Positions 8,276 to 17,064 are shown, numbered from the stretch's first letter. The stretch: DNA of 57,301 bases from Thermoplasmata archaeon (GCA_022750455.1 JAKIVR010000007.1:1-57301), one strand, 5' to 3'. The notes: a model not told the origin generated them from the sequence alone. Program-made: numbers and translations.

Positions 8276-9213
8276 GCGCCCCCCTCGTCGGAGCCCTCTT
8301 CGTCCTCCTCGATGCCGCGCCCCACCAACTTCAGGAACGCCTCCTCGAGCGTGACCGGCCCCATCGAGAGGTTCAGGTTCCTCGACAGGGCGAGCTCGGT
8401 CAACGTCGGCACGTGCGCCCGGGTCGTCAGGAGGATCGACCGATCCTCCTCATGGAAGAGGTCGCCGTACGGTCGGAGCAGCTCGGCCGGGACCGCCCCG
8501 TCGAACTGCACGCGGACCTCTCGGCCGACGCGCGACTTGAGCGCCTCGGAGCCGCCCCGATACAGGATCTTCCCATCCTCGATGACCGCCAGCTCGTCGG
8601 CGAGGTGTTCGGCCTCGTCGAGGTAGTGGGTGGTGAGCAGGATCGTGGACCCGGAGCGGGCCGCCTGACGGATGACCTTCCAGACCTGGCGTCGGGCGAC
8701 CGGGTCCATCCCGAGCGTCGGTTCGTCCAGGAAGAGGAACGGGGCGTCGGTGGCGAGGATCATGGCGACGAGCGTCCGCTGCTGCAATCCGCCCGAGAGC
8801 CGGAGCGCCGGCTCGTCCGCCGAGTCGTCGAGCCCCATGGCGTGCAGCACCTGGGCGGCCCGGTCCGAGGCCCGCTCGGCGCCGCTCCCCCGCATCCGCA
8901 GGTACTCCCGGATGTGCTCGCGCGGGGTCAGGTGGTCGAACGGCCGTCCTTCCTGGGGGACGAGCGCGATGCGGTCCCGCACGTCGGTCGGCTGCGTCAC
9001 CACATCGTAACCGAACAGCCGGACCGATCCCGAGGTCGGCAGGAGGAGGGTCGAGGCGATGCGGATGAACGTCGTCTTGCCCGCCCCGTTGCGGCCGAGG
9101 AAGGCGAACAACTGCCCCTTCTCCACGGTCAAGCTGACGTCGTCGAGGGCCCGGATCGTCCCGCGGGCGCCGGTGTACGTCTTGACGAGGTTCTCCGCCT
9201 CCAGGACCGGCAT
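8269..9213 (-). CDS. ABC transporter ATP-binding protein (drug/export type)
   Basis: All nucleotide-binding motifs are present: Walker A GRNGAGKTT, Q-loop LVPQEGRPF, signature RLSGGLQQRT, Walker B FLFLDEPTLGMD and the H-loop TTHYLDEAE. The C-terminal extension of about 90 residues is typical of ATPases that pair with ABC-2 permeases, one of which follows directly with a seven-base overlap. The protein energizes export across the cytoplasmic membrane. Length (314) is normal. Confidence 0.92.
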   Translation of the reverse strand: MPVLEAENLVKTYTGARGTIRALDDVSLTVEKGQLFAFLGRNGAGKTTFIRIASTLLLPTSGSVRLFGYDVVTQPTDVRDRIALVPQEGRPFDHLTPREHIREYLRMRGSGAERASDRAAQVLHAMGLDDSADEPALRLSGGLQQRTLVAMILATDAPFLFLDEPTLGMDPVARRQVWKVIRQAARSGSTILLTTHYLDEAEHLADELAVIEDGKILYRGGSEALKSRVGREVRVQFDGAVPAELLRPYGDLFHEEDRSILLTTRAHVPTLTELALSRNLNLSMGPVTLEEAFLKLVGRGIEEDEEGSDEGGAW

Positions 9214-9308
9214 CGGCCGGTGAACGAAGGCGCCGCGGAAAGGCTCTTCGCGGCGGGCGGGCCGAACGGCTAATGGTCCCGGGGGGGCCTCCCCCGGCGA
9301 GCAAGGTC

Positions 9309-9716
9309 ATGGCGAAAGCAAGCCCCGGAGTTCGAAATCTCAAGCAGACCGCGACGTTCCGTGCCTCCCCCCACGACGTCTACCAGGCGCTGGTGGACCC
9401 GCAGGAGCACGCCAAGTTCACCGGCGAGCCCGCGACGATGGTCGCCCACCCCGGCGGCCCGTTCACGGCGTACGACAGCGGTCTCGAAGGATATGTCCTC
9501 CAGCTCGTCCCCGACAAGCGGATCGTCCTCGCCTGGCGGGCGACGGGCTGGCCGAAGGGCCACTGGTCGATCGCCCAGTTCGTCCTCACGAGGTCCGGGA
9601 AGACGACGAAGCTCGAGTTCTCCCAGTTCGGCGTGCCCCTCTCCGACTGGAAGGGGATCGTCGACGGCTGGAAGCAGTTCTACTGGGCGCCGTTGAAGGC
9701 GTACCTGGAAGCCTAG
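9309..9716 (+). CDS. SRPBCC/AHSA1-family protein
   Basis: The product of about 135 residues has the AHSA1-like START fold pattern: TATFRASPHDVYQALVDPQE at the N-terminus, then KRIVLAWRATGWPKGHWS, and a closing GWKQFYWAPLKAYL helix. These small lipid- or ligand-binding-like domains have no single function. ATG 9309 is preferred over ATG 9273, which would add an unlikely proline-rich segment. Its last 131 bases overlap the end of the convergent DNA methyltransferase ORF. It is separate from the AHSA1 cluster at 52-53.6 kb. Confidence 0.8.
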   Translation: MAKASPGVRNLKQTATFRASPHDVYQALVDPQEHAKFTGEPATMVAHPGGPFTAYDSGLEGYVLQLVPDKRIVLAWRATGWPKGHWSIAQFVLTRSGKTTKLEFSQFGVPLSDWKGIVDGWKQFYWAPLKAYLEA

Positions 9717-10602
9717 GCGTCCCGAGCTGCTCGTCGAGCCGCCGCGCGGCGACCGCGAGGTACGCGGCATCGATATCGAAGCCGACGAACGGCAGCCCCA
9801 GCTGGGCCGCCGCGGTGGCGGAGGAGCCGATCCCGACGAACGGATCGGCCGAGAGGGCGATCCGGGCGAGCCCGTGCAGCCGGAAGCAGCGCTCGGCGAG
9901 CGCGGGCGGGAACGACGCCGGGTGGGGCCGGTCCGACGACCGGCGCTGGATCGTGGCGTACGGGAGGAACCACGTGTTCCCCCGGCACCGTCGGCCGCCT
10001 CGGGCCCCGTTCCAGCGCCCGACGTTCGAGCGATCCTGGTAGGCGACGCCGATCGCGAGACGGTCGATCCGCACGTCGCCGCGGTGGCTGAAGTGGAAGA
10101 CGTACTCGTGCGCCCCGTGGACGAACCGGTCCGAGTGGAGCGGTTTGTAATGCCCGACGGCGAGGTCCCGATCGAGGCCGGCCGCGCGGCCGACGTGGGC
10201 CCTCTCGATGACGATCGACTTCACCCAGTGGAGCACGTTCTGCAGGCGGAGGTGCTCGCCAACCTCCCGGGCGACGTCCCACGGTAGCCACGGGTCGGAG
10301 GGAGGCCCCGCGACGTTCAGGAAGAAGGAGCCGTCGTCTGCCAGCGCGCGATCCACCGCCTGGGCGACGGTGCCGATCCAGGCGAGGTACTCCTCCCGGG
10401 GGCGCCGGTCGTGGTACATGGAGTACCGGACGCCGAGATTGTACGGTGGCGAGGTGACGATCGCATCGACCCCGTGGGCCGGGACCTTCTCCCGCAACCC
10501 CCGGACGGCATCGAGGCGCCAGAGGGCGATGGTGCCGGGCTTCTTCGGAAGGGGCCACGACCCGAACGGAGCCGGGGCTCGGACGTCCGTCGGGCCCCTC
10601 AC
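9586..10602 (-). CDS. orphan beta-type DNA methyltransferase (TSPPY motif)
   Basis: The frame shows catalytic motif IV TSPPYNLG near residue 48 and, much later, SAM-binding motif I DPFVGIGSSATAAAQLG near residue 252, followed by VGFDID. Motif IV before motif I is the permuted beta arrangement, and an SPPY-type motif suggests N4-cytosine methylation, although N6-adenine is possible. The GTG start overlaps the TGA of the pilus ATPase gene (GTGA), so translation is probably coupled. No restriction endonuclease is nearby. The last 44 or so codons are Ser/Arg-rich and lie antisense to the AHSA1 gene; they look like a shadow frame, so the natural C-terminus may be disturbed. Confidence 0.85.
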   Translation of the reverse strand: MRGPTDVRAPAPFGSWPLPKKPGTIALWRLDAVRGLREKVPAHGVDAIVTSPPYNLGVRYSMYHDRRPREEYLAWIGTVAQAVDRALADDGSFFLNVAGPPSDPWLPWDVAREVGEHLRLQNVLHWVKSIVIERAHVGRAAGLDRDLAVGHYKPLHSDRFVHGAHEYVFHFSHRGDVRIDRLAIGVAYQDRSNVGRWNGARGGRRCRGNTWFLPYATIQRRSSDRPHPASFPPALAERCFRLHGLARIALSADPFVGIGSSATAAAQLGLPFVGFDIDAAYLAVAARRLDEQLGTPRLPGTPSTAPSRTASSRRRSPSSRRGARRTGRTRASSSSRTS

Positions 10603-12356
10603 GACGCCGCGCGGTCGGCGGCTTTCGCCGTCTCCATCTCTTTGCGGACCTCGGCGAGCGCCTGCTGGGGGGCATTGCCGTACGAGGCCACGAGCCGTCC
10701 GACGTCGCGGTGGGTGAACGGCTTGGCGCGCGTCGCCCGGGAGTCGCGCCACAGCATGTACTGCAGCATCTCGACCCGGTTGCGGACCTCGCGCTCGATG
10801 TCCTTCATCGTCCAGTTCTTCATCACGGCGACGCGCTCGTAGATGTACGAGTGGCCGCTGAACAGGAACGTGTCGTCGGCCGGGTTCCACGAGTAGACGG
10901 AGTTCGTGATCAGTTCGTTCGTCTCGGGATCGAGACCGACGATCTCCACGAGCCCTTGGACGCGGCGCGTCATCTTCGTGCCGACCTTCACCTGCCGCTG
11001 GAGCAGCACCAAGTTGAGCGCGCTCACGAGCGACCGGGGGAGGGTGATGGGGGGGTTCTCCATCCGGTGGACCATCGCCGAGACGGACTCGGCGTGGAAC
11101 GTCGTGTAGCAGGTCTTGCCGGTCGCCATCGCCTGGAAGACGATGAACGCCTCGGCGCCCCGCACCTCTCCGACCATCAGGTACTGGGGACGCTGGCGGA
11201 GGGCGGCCGCGAGCAGGTCGAACATGTCGATCTCGCCCGGCGCCTTCCCGGTGATGATGTTCTTGGCACCGAAGCCGCTCCGGGTCAGGGACGGGACCCA
11301 GTTCTCGTGGGGAAGGTTGAGCTCCCGGGTGTCCTCGATGGAGACGATCTTCATCTGGGGGGGGATGAACAACAGCGTCGCGTTGAGGGTGGTGGTCTTG
11401 CCGCTCGCCGTGCCGCCACAGACCATCATCGACTGGCCGCTCTCGATGGCGATCCAGAGGTATGCCATCATCTCCTGGCTCATCGTCTTGAACTTGAGCA
11501 GGTCGACGGGCGTGAACGGATTGTCCCGGAACCGCCGGATCGTGAACGACGACCCGCGCTTGGTGACGTGCATGCCGAGCGTCGCCTGCAGACGCGACCC
11601 GTCCGGGATGGTGGCGTCGAGCAGCGGGCTCGCGACGGAGATGTGCTTCCCCGAGCGCTGGGCGAGCCAGACGACGTACTTGTCGAGCTCCTCGCTGTTG
11701 GTGAACTTCAGGTTCGAGCGGATCGACCCGTGCTTGCGGTGGTAGATGTACAGCGGGATGCCGACCCCGTCGCAGGAGATGTCCTCTACCTCGACGTCGG
11801 ACATCGGCCCGTCGACGACCCCGTAGCCGATGAAGTCCCTCTCGAGGTAGTACAGCACGCGGCCCTTGGTGGTCGCGCTCGGCGCGAGCCCCCACTCCAC
11901 GAGTAGCTCGTCGACCATCCGGCGCAGCTCGATCTTCTTGGTGGCAACGTCGAACTCGGGGAGCGGCTTGAACCGGTCGATGAGAGCGACGCGGGCCTTC
12001 TCGAAGATCTGGCGCTCCAGGGAACCCATCGGCGGCTCGATGACCTCGTACAGGAACTCATTGCGGACGTTCTGGTAGGAGATCCGGATGAACGAGAACG
12101 GGTCCTTGATCGGGTCGAGGCTGTTGACCGTCACGTCCGGGTCGCGGATCGGGGGGATCGGCGTGATCGGGCCGGAGGTCCCCGCCCCCGAGACCCCGAG
12201 CTTGGCGAGCCGGACCGCGCGGTGGCTGTTGCCCTTGCCGAACTTGGCGGCGAGGCGCAGCCACGCGGGGAAGTACGCGTCGTGTCGCTCCTCGATCGTC
12301 GGGACAGCTTCCTCCTCGGGCGCCTCCATCGTCGGCGCTTGCGCTTCTCCTGCCAT
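10599..12356 (-). CDS. type II/IV secretion (TadA/FlaI-like) ATPase, second copy
   Basis: This 585-residue VirB11/FlaI/TadA-family motor ATPase carries the archaeal N-terminal domain (LYEVIEPPM, then EDISCDGVGIPLYIYHR). Walker A is GGTASGKTTT near residue 313, the Asp box is SIEDTRELNLPHENW, Walker B LMVGEVRGAEA, and the His box TTFHAESV. Such ATPases power assembly of type IV pili or archaella from the cytoplasmic face. It follows two TadC-like platform genes with a 10-base gap and is the second ATPase of the cluster. Its TGA overlaps the GTG of the DNA methyltransferase gene. Confidence 0.93.
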   Translation of the reverse strand: MAGEAQAPTMEAPEEEAVPTIEERHDAYFPAWLRLAAKFGKGNSHRAVRLAKLGVSGAGTSGPITPIPPIRDPDVTVNSLDPIKDPFSFIRISYQNVRNEFLYEVIEPPMGSLERQIFEKARVALIDRFKPLPEFDVATKKIELRRMVDELLVEWGLAPSATTKGRVLYYLERDFIGYGVVDGPMSDVEVEDISCDGVGIPLYIYHRKHGSIRSNLKFTNSEELDKYVVWLAQRSGKHISVASPLLDATIPDGSRLQATLGMHVTKRGSSFTIRRFRDNPFTPVDLLKFKTMSQEMMAYLWIAIESGQSMMVCGGTASGKTTTLNATLLFIPPQMKIVSIEDTRELNLPHENWVPSLTRSGFGAKNIITGKAPGEIDMFDLLAAALRQRPQYLMVGEVRGAEAFIVFQAMATGKTCYTTFHAESVSAMVHRMENPPITLPRSLVSALNLVLLQRQVKVGTKMTRRVQGLVEIVGLDPETNELITNSVYSWNPADDTFLFSGHSYIYERVAVMKNWTMKDIEREVRNRVEMLQYMLWRDSRATRAKPFTHRDVGRLVASYGNAPQQALAEVRKEMETAKAADRAAS

Positions 12357-12366
12357 TCTTCGACTC

Positions 12367-13395
12367 CTACGGGGTTGGGGGGATCACCACCGGGGGCAAG
12401 ACGAACCGCATGAGGATCCAGCCGACGAGGAGCAGGATCGAGGCGTGGCGGAAGCCGTTGGAGATCCGTCCGTTGTGGAGCACGCCCGCCATGATGCCAT
12501 CCCCGGCGGCGTGCGCGATGACGGCGACCAAGAACGCGAGATAGAGCTCGGGCACGAGGGCGAACTGCAACGGGACGGCACTCGCCCCCCCGGCCAGCGA
12601 GCTCGAGGTGGCGACGCTCTGTCCCGCCGAGATCATCGCGGGGAGGAAGTCGCCCGCGAGGATCAGGATCGTGAACAGGAACACGCCGAACGAGATGTAG
12701 ATGACGATGAGGTAGGTGATCAGCGTCTGCTGCCGGGAGATGATCGAGAGCTGCTCCTCCCGGGCGTTCTTGGCGACCATCGTCAGGACGTCGGCGACGT
12801 TCCCCCCGGCCTCGTTGGCGCGGATGACGATCGACACCATCCGCTGCACGAGCGGGGTCGGGACGCGCTCCTCGAACAGCAAGAGCGCCTGGGCGACGGG
12901 CACGCCCCACTCCAGCTGGCTCGCCATGCGCCGGATCTCCTCGGTGAGGATCCCGTAGTGGCCCGTGCTCGCCGAGATGATGGCGTCCGGGAGGGTCATG
13001 CCGAACCGGCCGGCTTCGGAGACGTCCCGCAGGAAGTCCGGTAGGCGCGCCTCGATGGCGTCGACCCGGGCGTCCTCCCTGGACTTCAGGAAGCCGTAGG
13101 GGGCGAAGAAGGCGACGAGCCCGAGGACCATGAAGTCGAGGAAGACGTTGAGGCCGGTCGGCTCCCCGTTCACGAACGTCCAGTTGAGGATCCCGACCCA
13201 GTTCAGCGCCCCGAGCAGGAACAGCACGATGGAGAGCGGGGCCCCGAGGATCAGGCCCCAGGTGGAGAGCGGGAGGACCTTCTTCTGCTGGGCATCGGAG
13301 ACGAGCTTCATCGTCGCCGTCTGGCTGGCGGCCGAGGAGGCGCCCCCGCCGCCGCGGCTCGCGAGAGGATGGGCCGGTGCGTTCGCCGTCGCCAT
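12367..13395 (-). CDS. type IV pilus platform protein (TadC/FlaJ-like), second copy
   Basis: The 342-residue multi-pass membrane protein has the T2SF/TadC layout: early hydrophobic pairs, a cytoplasmic loop with EARLPDFLRDVSEAGRFGM and an EWGVPVAQALLLFEERVPTP segment, then a hydrophobic C-terminal half. This family forms the inner-membrane platform on which the pilus ATPase acts. It is separated by three bases from the other TadC-like gene upstream and by 10 bases from the ATPase gene downstream. The tail VVIPPTP is short. Confidence 0.9.
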   Translation of the reverse strand: MATANAPAHPLASRGGGGASSAASQTATMKLVSDAQQKKVLPLSTWGLILGAPLSIVLFLLGALNWVGILNWTFVNGEPTGLNVFLDFMVLGLVAFFAPYGFLKSREDARVDAIEARLPDFLRDVSEAGRFGMTLPDAIISASTGHYGILTEEIRRMASQLEWGVPVAQALLLFEERVPTPLVQRMVSIVIRANEAGGNVADVLTMVAKNAREEQLSIISRQQTLITYLIVIYISFGVFLFTILILAGDFLPAMISAGQSVATSSSLAGGASAVPLQFALVPELYLAFLVAVIAHAAGDGIMAGVLHNGRISNGFRHASILLLVGWILMRFVLPPVVIPPTP

Positions 13396-13398
13396 GAT

Positions 13399-14397
13399 CT
13401 AGCCCCCCGCCGCGATGACTTTCATGACGAAGATGAAGAGCCCTTCGATGCACGGGATGACGAGGGCGACGATCACCCAGATGAACGTCAGGACGACCTG
13501 GCCGCTCCCGATGATCGCGAAGATGGCGAGGATGATCATCAGGAACAGTGGGAACGCGAAGACGGTGATCACGAACACTTCGGCCATCAGGCCCATCGTC
13601 TCCGTCTGCTGCTGCAGGTCGAGCTTCGCCTCGCGCTCGTACTGCTCGGCCTTGATCAGGAAGTACGGCTTCAACTGCCCCCCCGATGTGGCGGTGGTCA
13701 CGACGCCCTGCAGGAAGTCCTGGAACCGCTTGGAGGGCGTGCGCGCGGCCGCCTCCCGGATCGCCGTCAGGATGTCGACGCCGAGGATCTCGGTGTCGCG
13801 GGTGATCCACGCCGCCTCTTCGGCGACGGCGCCGTAGATCCGGGTCTGCCGGGCGAGCTCCCGGAAGATCTGGTCGATGTTGACGTCCGCGCTCGCCATG
13901 GCGCTCATGAAGTTCATCGCCGACGGGACCTTCTTGTCGATCGCGTGCCCCCGCGACTTCGCCGTGCGGCCGGGGGAGCCCATCACCATCAGGAAGATCA
14001 CCGGGGTCAGGAGCACCGGGAGCAGCACGGCGAGGACGAGGCCGAGCACCAACGAGCCGAGGGCGAGGTCCATGAACAGGAACAGCGCGACGCCCGCCGC
14101 GACGAGGGCGATCGCGGCGATCATCGTGTAGGCGTACGCCTGGGCGGTGAACTCGTCGGCCCGGATCCGCATGTGGGCGCGGACGAGGTTCTCCTCCAGC
14201 ACCGGGTTCGATGGGCGCGAGGTCGCCCGGTGCTTGAACGTCTTCCAGGCGAACTGCTGGAACGCGTCGAGCTCGGAGTGGGGCGGTGTCTCTCCCCGGG
14301 CGACGCGGATGATCCGGCCTTCGGGCTCCACCTCGGGGAGCGGATCGGCCGGGGGCGCGGCCGCGAGCTTCGGGATCTTCAGGGTCTTGGTCGCCAA
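13399..14397 (-). CDS. type IV pilus platform protein (TadC/FlaJ-like), first copy
   Basis: The 332-residue protein has a long soluble N-terminus (about 90 residues), two hydrophobic hairpins, and a T2SF-type cytoplasmic loop (KKVPSAMNFMSAMASADVN and SKRFQDFLQGVVTTATSGG), followed by C-terminal membrane helices. It resembles its neighbour in plan but not closely in sequence, so the two probably form a hetero-pair as TadB/TadC do. One base separates it from the upstream ATPase stop. Confidence 0.9.
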   Translation of the reverse strand: MATKTLKIPKLAAAPPADPLPEVEPEGRIIRVARGETPPHSELDAFQQFAWKTFKHRATSRPSNPVLEENLVRAHMRIRADEFTAQAYAYTMIAAIALVAAGVALFLFMDLALGSLVLGLVLAVLLPVLLTPVIFLMVMGSPGRTAKSRGHAIDKKVPSAMNFMSAMASADVNIDQIFRELARQTRIYGAVAEEAAWITRDTEILGVDILTAIREAAARTPSKRFQDFLQGVVTTATSGGQLKPYFLIKAEQYEREAKLDLQQQTETMGLMAEVFVITVFAFPLFLMIILAIFAIIGSGQVVLTFIWVIVALVIPCIEGLFIFVMKVIAAGG

Positions 14398-14398
14398 C

Positions 14399-16027
14399 TT
14401 ACCGGACCCCCCCGGAGGTGATCATGTCGGCGACGGCCTTCGGGTCCTTGTAGTACCCCGCCACCAGCCGCCAGAGCTGGCGGTAGTCGGTGATCTTCTT
14501 CTCGGCGAGGTAGTGGATGACGGCGACCCGGCGCTGGAACTCGGCGTCCATGTCCTCGTGGGTGTAGTTGCGGACCTCGATGATCTTGTCGAAGAGGAAC
14601 GAGTGTCCCTTGAACAGGAACGTGTCGTTGGACGCGTCCCACTCGTAGACGGTGTTGGTGATCAGTTCGTTCGTCTCGGGCTCGAACCCGACGATCTCCA
14701 GCACCTGCTTGATCCGGCGCACGACCCCGTGCTCGGTCCGGGTCTGGACCTGGATGATGACGTTGTTGAGCGCGGAGAGGAGGATCCGGGGGGTGTTGAT
14801 CGGCGGGTTCTCGAGGCGGTTCACCATCGACTTCACGCTGTCGGCGTGCATCGTCGAGTAGGTGGTGTGCCCGGTCGCCATCGCCTGGAACATGGTGTAC
14901 GTCTCCTTGCCCCGGACCTCGCCGACGATGATGTAGTTCGGCCGTTGCCGCAGCGCGGCGCGGACCAGGTCGAACATGTCGACCTCCCCGGCGGACTTGC
15001 CGTCGGGGCCCCGGTCGCCGGCGCCGCTGCGCGTGGCGCCCGGGATCCAGTTCTCGTGGGGGAGGTTCACCTCGCGGGTGTCCTCGATGGAGACGATCTT
15101 CGCCGTCGGGGGGATGAACAGCGAGATGGCGTTGAGGGTGCACGTCTTGCCCGAGGCGGGTCCGCCGCAGATGATCAGCGACTCGCCGACCTCGGCCGCG
15201 AGCCAGAAGTAGGCGATCATCTCCTCGCTCGCCGTGTGGTTCAGGACGAGGTCGACCGGGGTGAACGGCTTCTCCTTGTACCGCCGCAGGGTGAAGCTGC
15301 CGCCGCGGGTCGTCACCTCGCGCCCGTACGTCGCCTGGACTCGGTGGCCTTCGGGGGTGGTGCCATCGAGGATCGGGGCCGACACCGAGACGGCCTTCCC
15401 GCAGCGCTGGCCGAGCAGGATGATGAACGAGTCGAGCTCCTCCTCGTGGGCGAAGGCAAGGTTCGTGCGGACCGACTCGTACTTGCCGTGGAAGATGAAC
15501 AACGGCACGTTGACGCCGTCGCACGAAAGGTCCTCCACCTGGGGGTCGCCGATCAACGCGTCGACGGCGCCGAACCCGACGAAGTCGCGCTGGATGTAGT
15601 AGATGATCCGCTCGGCCGAGAGCGGACTGAGGGAGACGCCCCGGGAGCGCAAGTACGACTCGACCTCGCCCCGGAGGAACGACCGCTTCTGCCCGCCGGT
15701 GAGGGACGCCACTTCCGGGCCGATGATCCGGGTGAGGGTCTCCTTGAGGTGCTCGAGCACCTCTTGCTCGTGGCGGGAGAGTTGGGGCTCAATGACCTCG
15801 TACAGGTACTCCTTGGTCCGATCGTTGTACGAGACCCGCGCGTAGGAGTACGGGGCGTTGATCGCGCTGACCTGGAGCTCGCGCATATCCGGGTCGGTGA
15901 GCGGCGGCATCGCCGTGATGAACGTCCCCGGGAGGTCCGTGGTCGAGCCCTCGAGGTTCTTGTCCCCGGCGGCGCGTCCGTCCGTCCGGGCGGTCCGGGG
16001 GATCCGGATCCGCATCGTCGCGCTCAT
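14399..16027 (-). CDS. type II/IV secretion (TadA/FlaI-like) ATPase, first copy
   Basis: The 542-residue ATPase is of the same family as the second copy in this cluster. LYEVIEPQL and EDLSCDGVNVPLFIFHGKYE mark the N-terminal domain. Walker A is GGPASGKTCT near residue 286, with the Asp box SIEDTREVNLPHENW, Walker B YIIVGEVRGKET and the His box STMHADSV. All catalytic elements look intact, so neither copy is an obvious dead paralogue. It begins 10 bases after the pilin-like gene and is followed one base later by a TadC-like gene, indicating one operon. Confidence 0.93.
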   Translation of the reverse strand: MSATMRIRIPRTARTDGRAAGDKNLEGSTTDLPGTFITAMPPLTDPDMRELQVSAINAPYSYARVSYNDRTKEYLYEVIEPQLSRHEQEVLEHLKETLTRIIGPEVASLTGGQKRSFLRGEVESYLRSRGVSLSPLSAERIIYYIQRDFVGFGAVDALIGDPQVEDLSCDGVNVPLFIFHGKYESVRTNLAFAHEEELDSFIILLGQRCGKAVSVSAPILDGTTPEGHRVQATYGREVTTRGGSFTLRRYKEKPFTPVDLVLNHTASEEMIAYFWLAAEVGESLIICGGPASGKTCTLNAISLFIPPTAKIVSIEDTREVNLPHENWIPGATRSGAGDRGPDGKSAGEVDMFDLVRAALRQRPNYIIVGEVRGKETYTMFQAMATGHTTYSTMHADSVKSMVNRLENPPINTPRILLSALNNVIIQVQTRTEHGVVRRIKQVLEIVGFEPETNELITNTVYEWDASNDTFLFKGHSFLFDKIIEVRNYTHEDMDAEFQRRVAVIHYLAEKKITDYRQLWRLVAGYYKDPKAVADMITSGGVR

Positions 16028-16037
16028 GCGGACTCCA

Positions 16038-17000
16038 TCACCCTTGTCCCACTCCTGTGAAGATCGTCGCCGTATTGACGATCAAATTGTACTTCGATAG
16101 CTGGCGCAACGTCAGCTCGACCATGGTCGATCCGCCCGAATTGTAGGCGACCCCCGAGCAGGTCGAGGGGCTCAGGGTCCAGAACGACTTTGGGAGGTTC
16201 GACGCGTTGAGGGTGGTCTGGAGGTAGTTCACCCACGCGCATCCGTAGGAGGTGCCGAGCTTGACCGTGACGTTGAATGGGGTCCCGGGCGCGCTCGTGC
16301 TCCCGTTGGTGGGGAAGATCTGCTGGGTCCCGTACCGGCTGAACACTTCGATGGTGCCGGACGAGACGACCTGGGTGGCGTTCCCGTAGAGCTGGAGGAT
16401 GCCCATCGTCACCTGGCGGTACGTCCCCGAGGTGTTGATCGTGAAGATCGGCGGGTACAGGAGCGCCTGCTGGCTCTGCTGGGAGCTCCCCTGGCTTTGG
16501 ATGACCGCGTCGTCCTCGAACTCGAAGACCTGAGGCGGGTAGTAGCGGTTTGGGATGGTGAGACGGACGGTCCCGAGCGTCTGGTTGTAGACGAAGTTCG
16601 GCTTGCCGCCCGGGCCGTACTGCATGGTGATGTTGGCGTAGACGCCGTAGGTGTGGGGGATGTAGTTCAGGACCGCCGTCGTCGGCTGGGCGAAGAGCGG
16701 GATACCGTCGGAGGAGAGCGGGAGCGGCGCGGCGAGGATCGGGGGACCGGCGAGCTCCGACTGGAGGTCGATGTTCGCCTTCAGCTCCGCGAACGCGCGC
16801 TGGGCGTCGTCGCTGAACGCCTGCTCGTTCTCGTCCATCCAGACCGGGACGTACTGCGTGACGAAGATGCCGAACAGGGCGAAGAAGACGAGGAGCGAGA
16901 GCAGCGTCCCCACCACCGAGACGACGGCGTGGGATCGTCGCCAGCGGATCCGCCGGGACGGGCGCCGACGGGGCTGAAGGGCGGGGGATGGTCTGTGCAT
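16038..17000 (-). CDS. pilin-like secreted protein with type IV pilin-type N-terminus
   Basis: The 320-residue protein starts with a very basic stretch (RRRPSRRIRWRRSHA) followed by one long hydrophobic helix (VVSVVGTLLSLLVFFALFGI). This resembles archaeal pilin or archaellin precursors with a class III signal peptide. The rest is an extracytoplasmic, Thr/Ser/Asn-rich beta-type domain with several NxT/S sequons. It heads the pilus operon, so it is the best candidate for a pilin or minor pilin. At 320 residues it is long for a major pilin. The exact processing site is not clear. Confidence 0.75.
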   Translation of the reverse strand: MHRPSPALQPRRRPSRRIRWRRSHAVVSVVGTLLSLLVFFALFGIFVTQYVPVWMDENEQAFSDDAQRAFAELKANIDLQSELAGPPILAAPLPLSSDGIPLFAQPTTAVLNYIPHTYGVYANITMQYGPGGKPNFVYNQTLGTVRLTIPNRYYPPQVFEFEDDAVIQSQGSSQQSQQALLYPPIFTINTSGTYRQVTMGILQLYGNATQVVSSGTIEVFSRYGTQQIFPTNGSTSAPGTPFNVTVKLGTSYGCAWVNYLQTTLNASNLPKSFWTLSPSTCSGVAYNSGGSTMVELTLRQLSKYNLIVNTATIFTGVGQG

Positions 17001-17035
17001 GGAGGGGCCCTTCGGCTCGCCGCAGCCTCGGGCAG

Positions 17036-17064
17036 ATTTTAGAGCCGAGTTCCCGTATAAATAG
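17036..17064. promoter_or_regulatory. promoter region between the pilus operon and ACT gene
   Basis: Two A/T islands lie in this divergent spacer: ATTTTAGA at 17036-17043, about 40 bases before the pilin-like ATG on the minus strand, and TATAAATA at 17056-17063. The second is the closest match to a consensus TATA box that I noticed and could serve either strand. The ACT gene also has a weaker TTTAG about 37 bases before its ATG. Confidence 0.5.

Noticed and set aside
14147-16060. 637-codon plus-strand ORF across the pilus ATPase
   Set aside because: It is antisense to the clear ATPase gene and has the Asp/Arg/Gly/Val-rich composition of a shadow frame in GC-rich DNA; no domain is recognisable.
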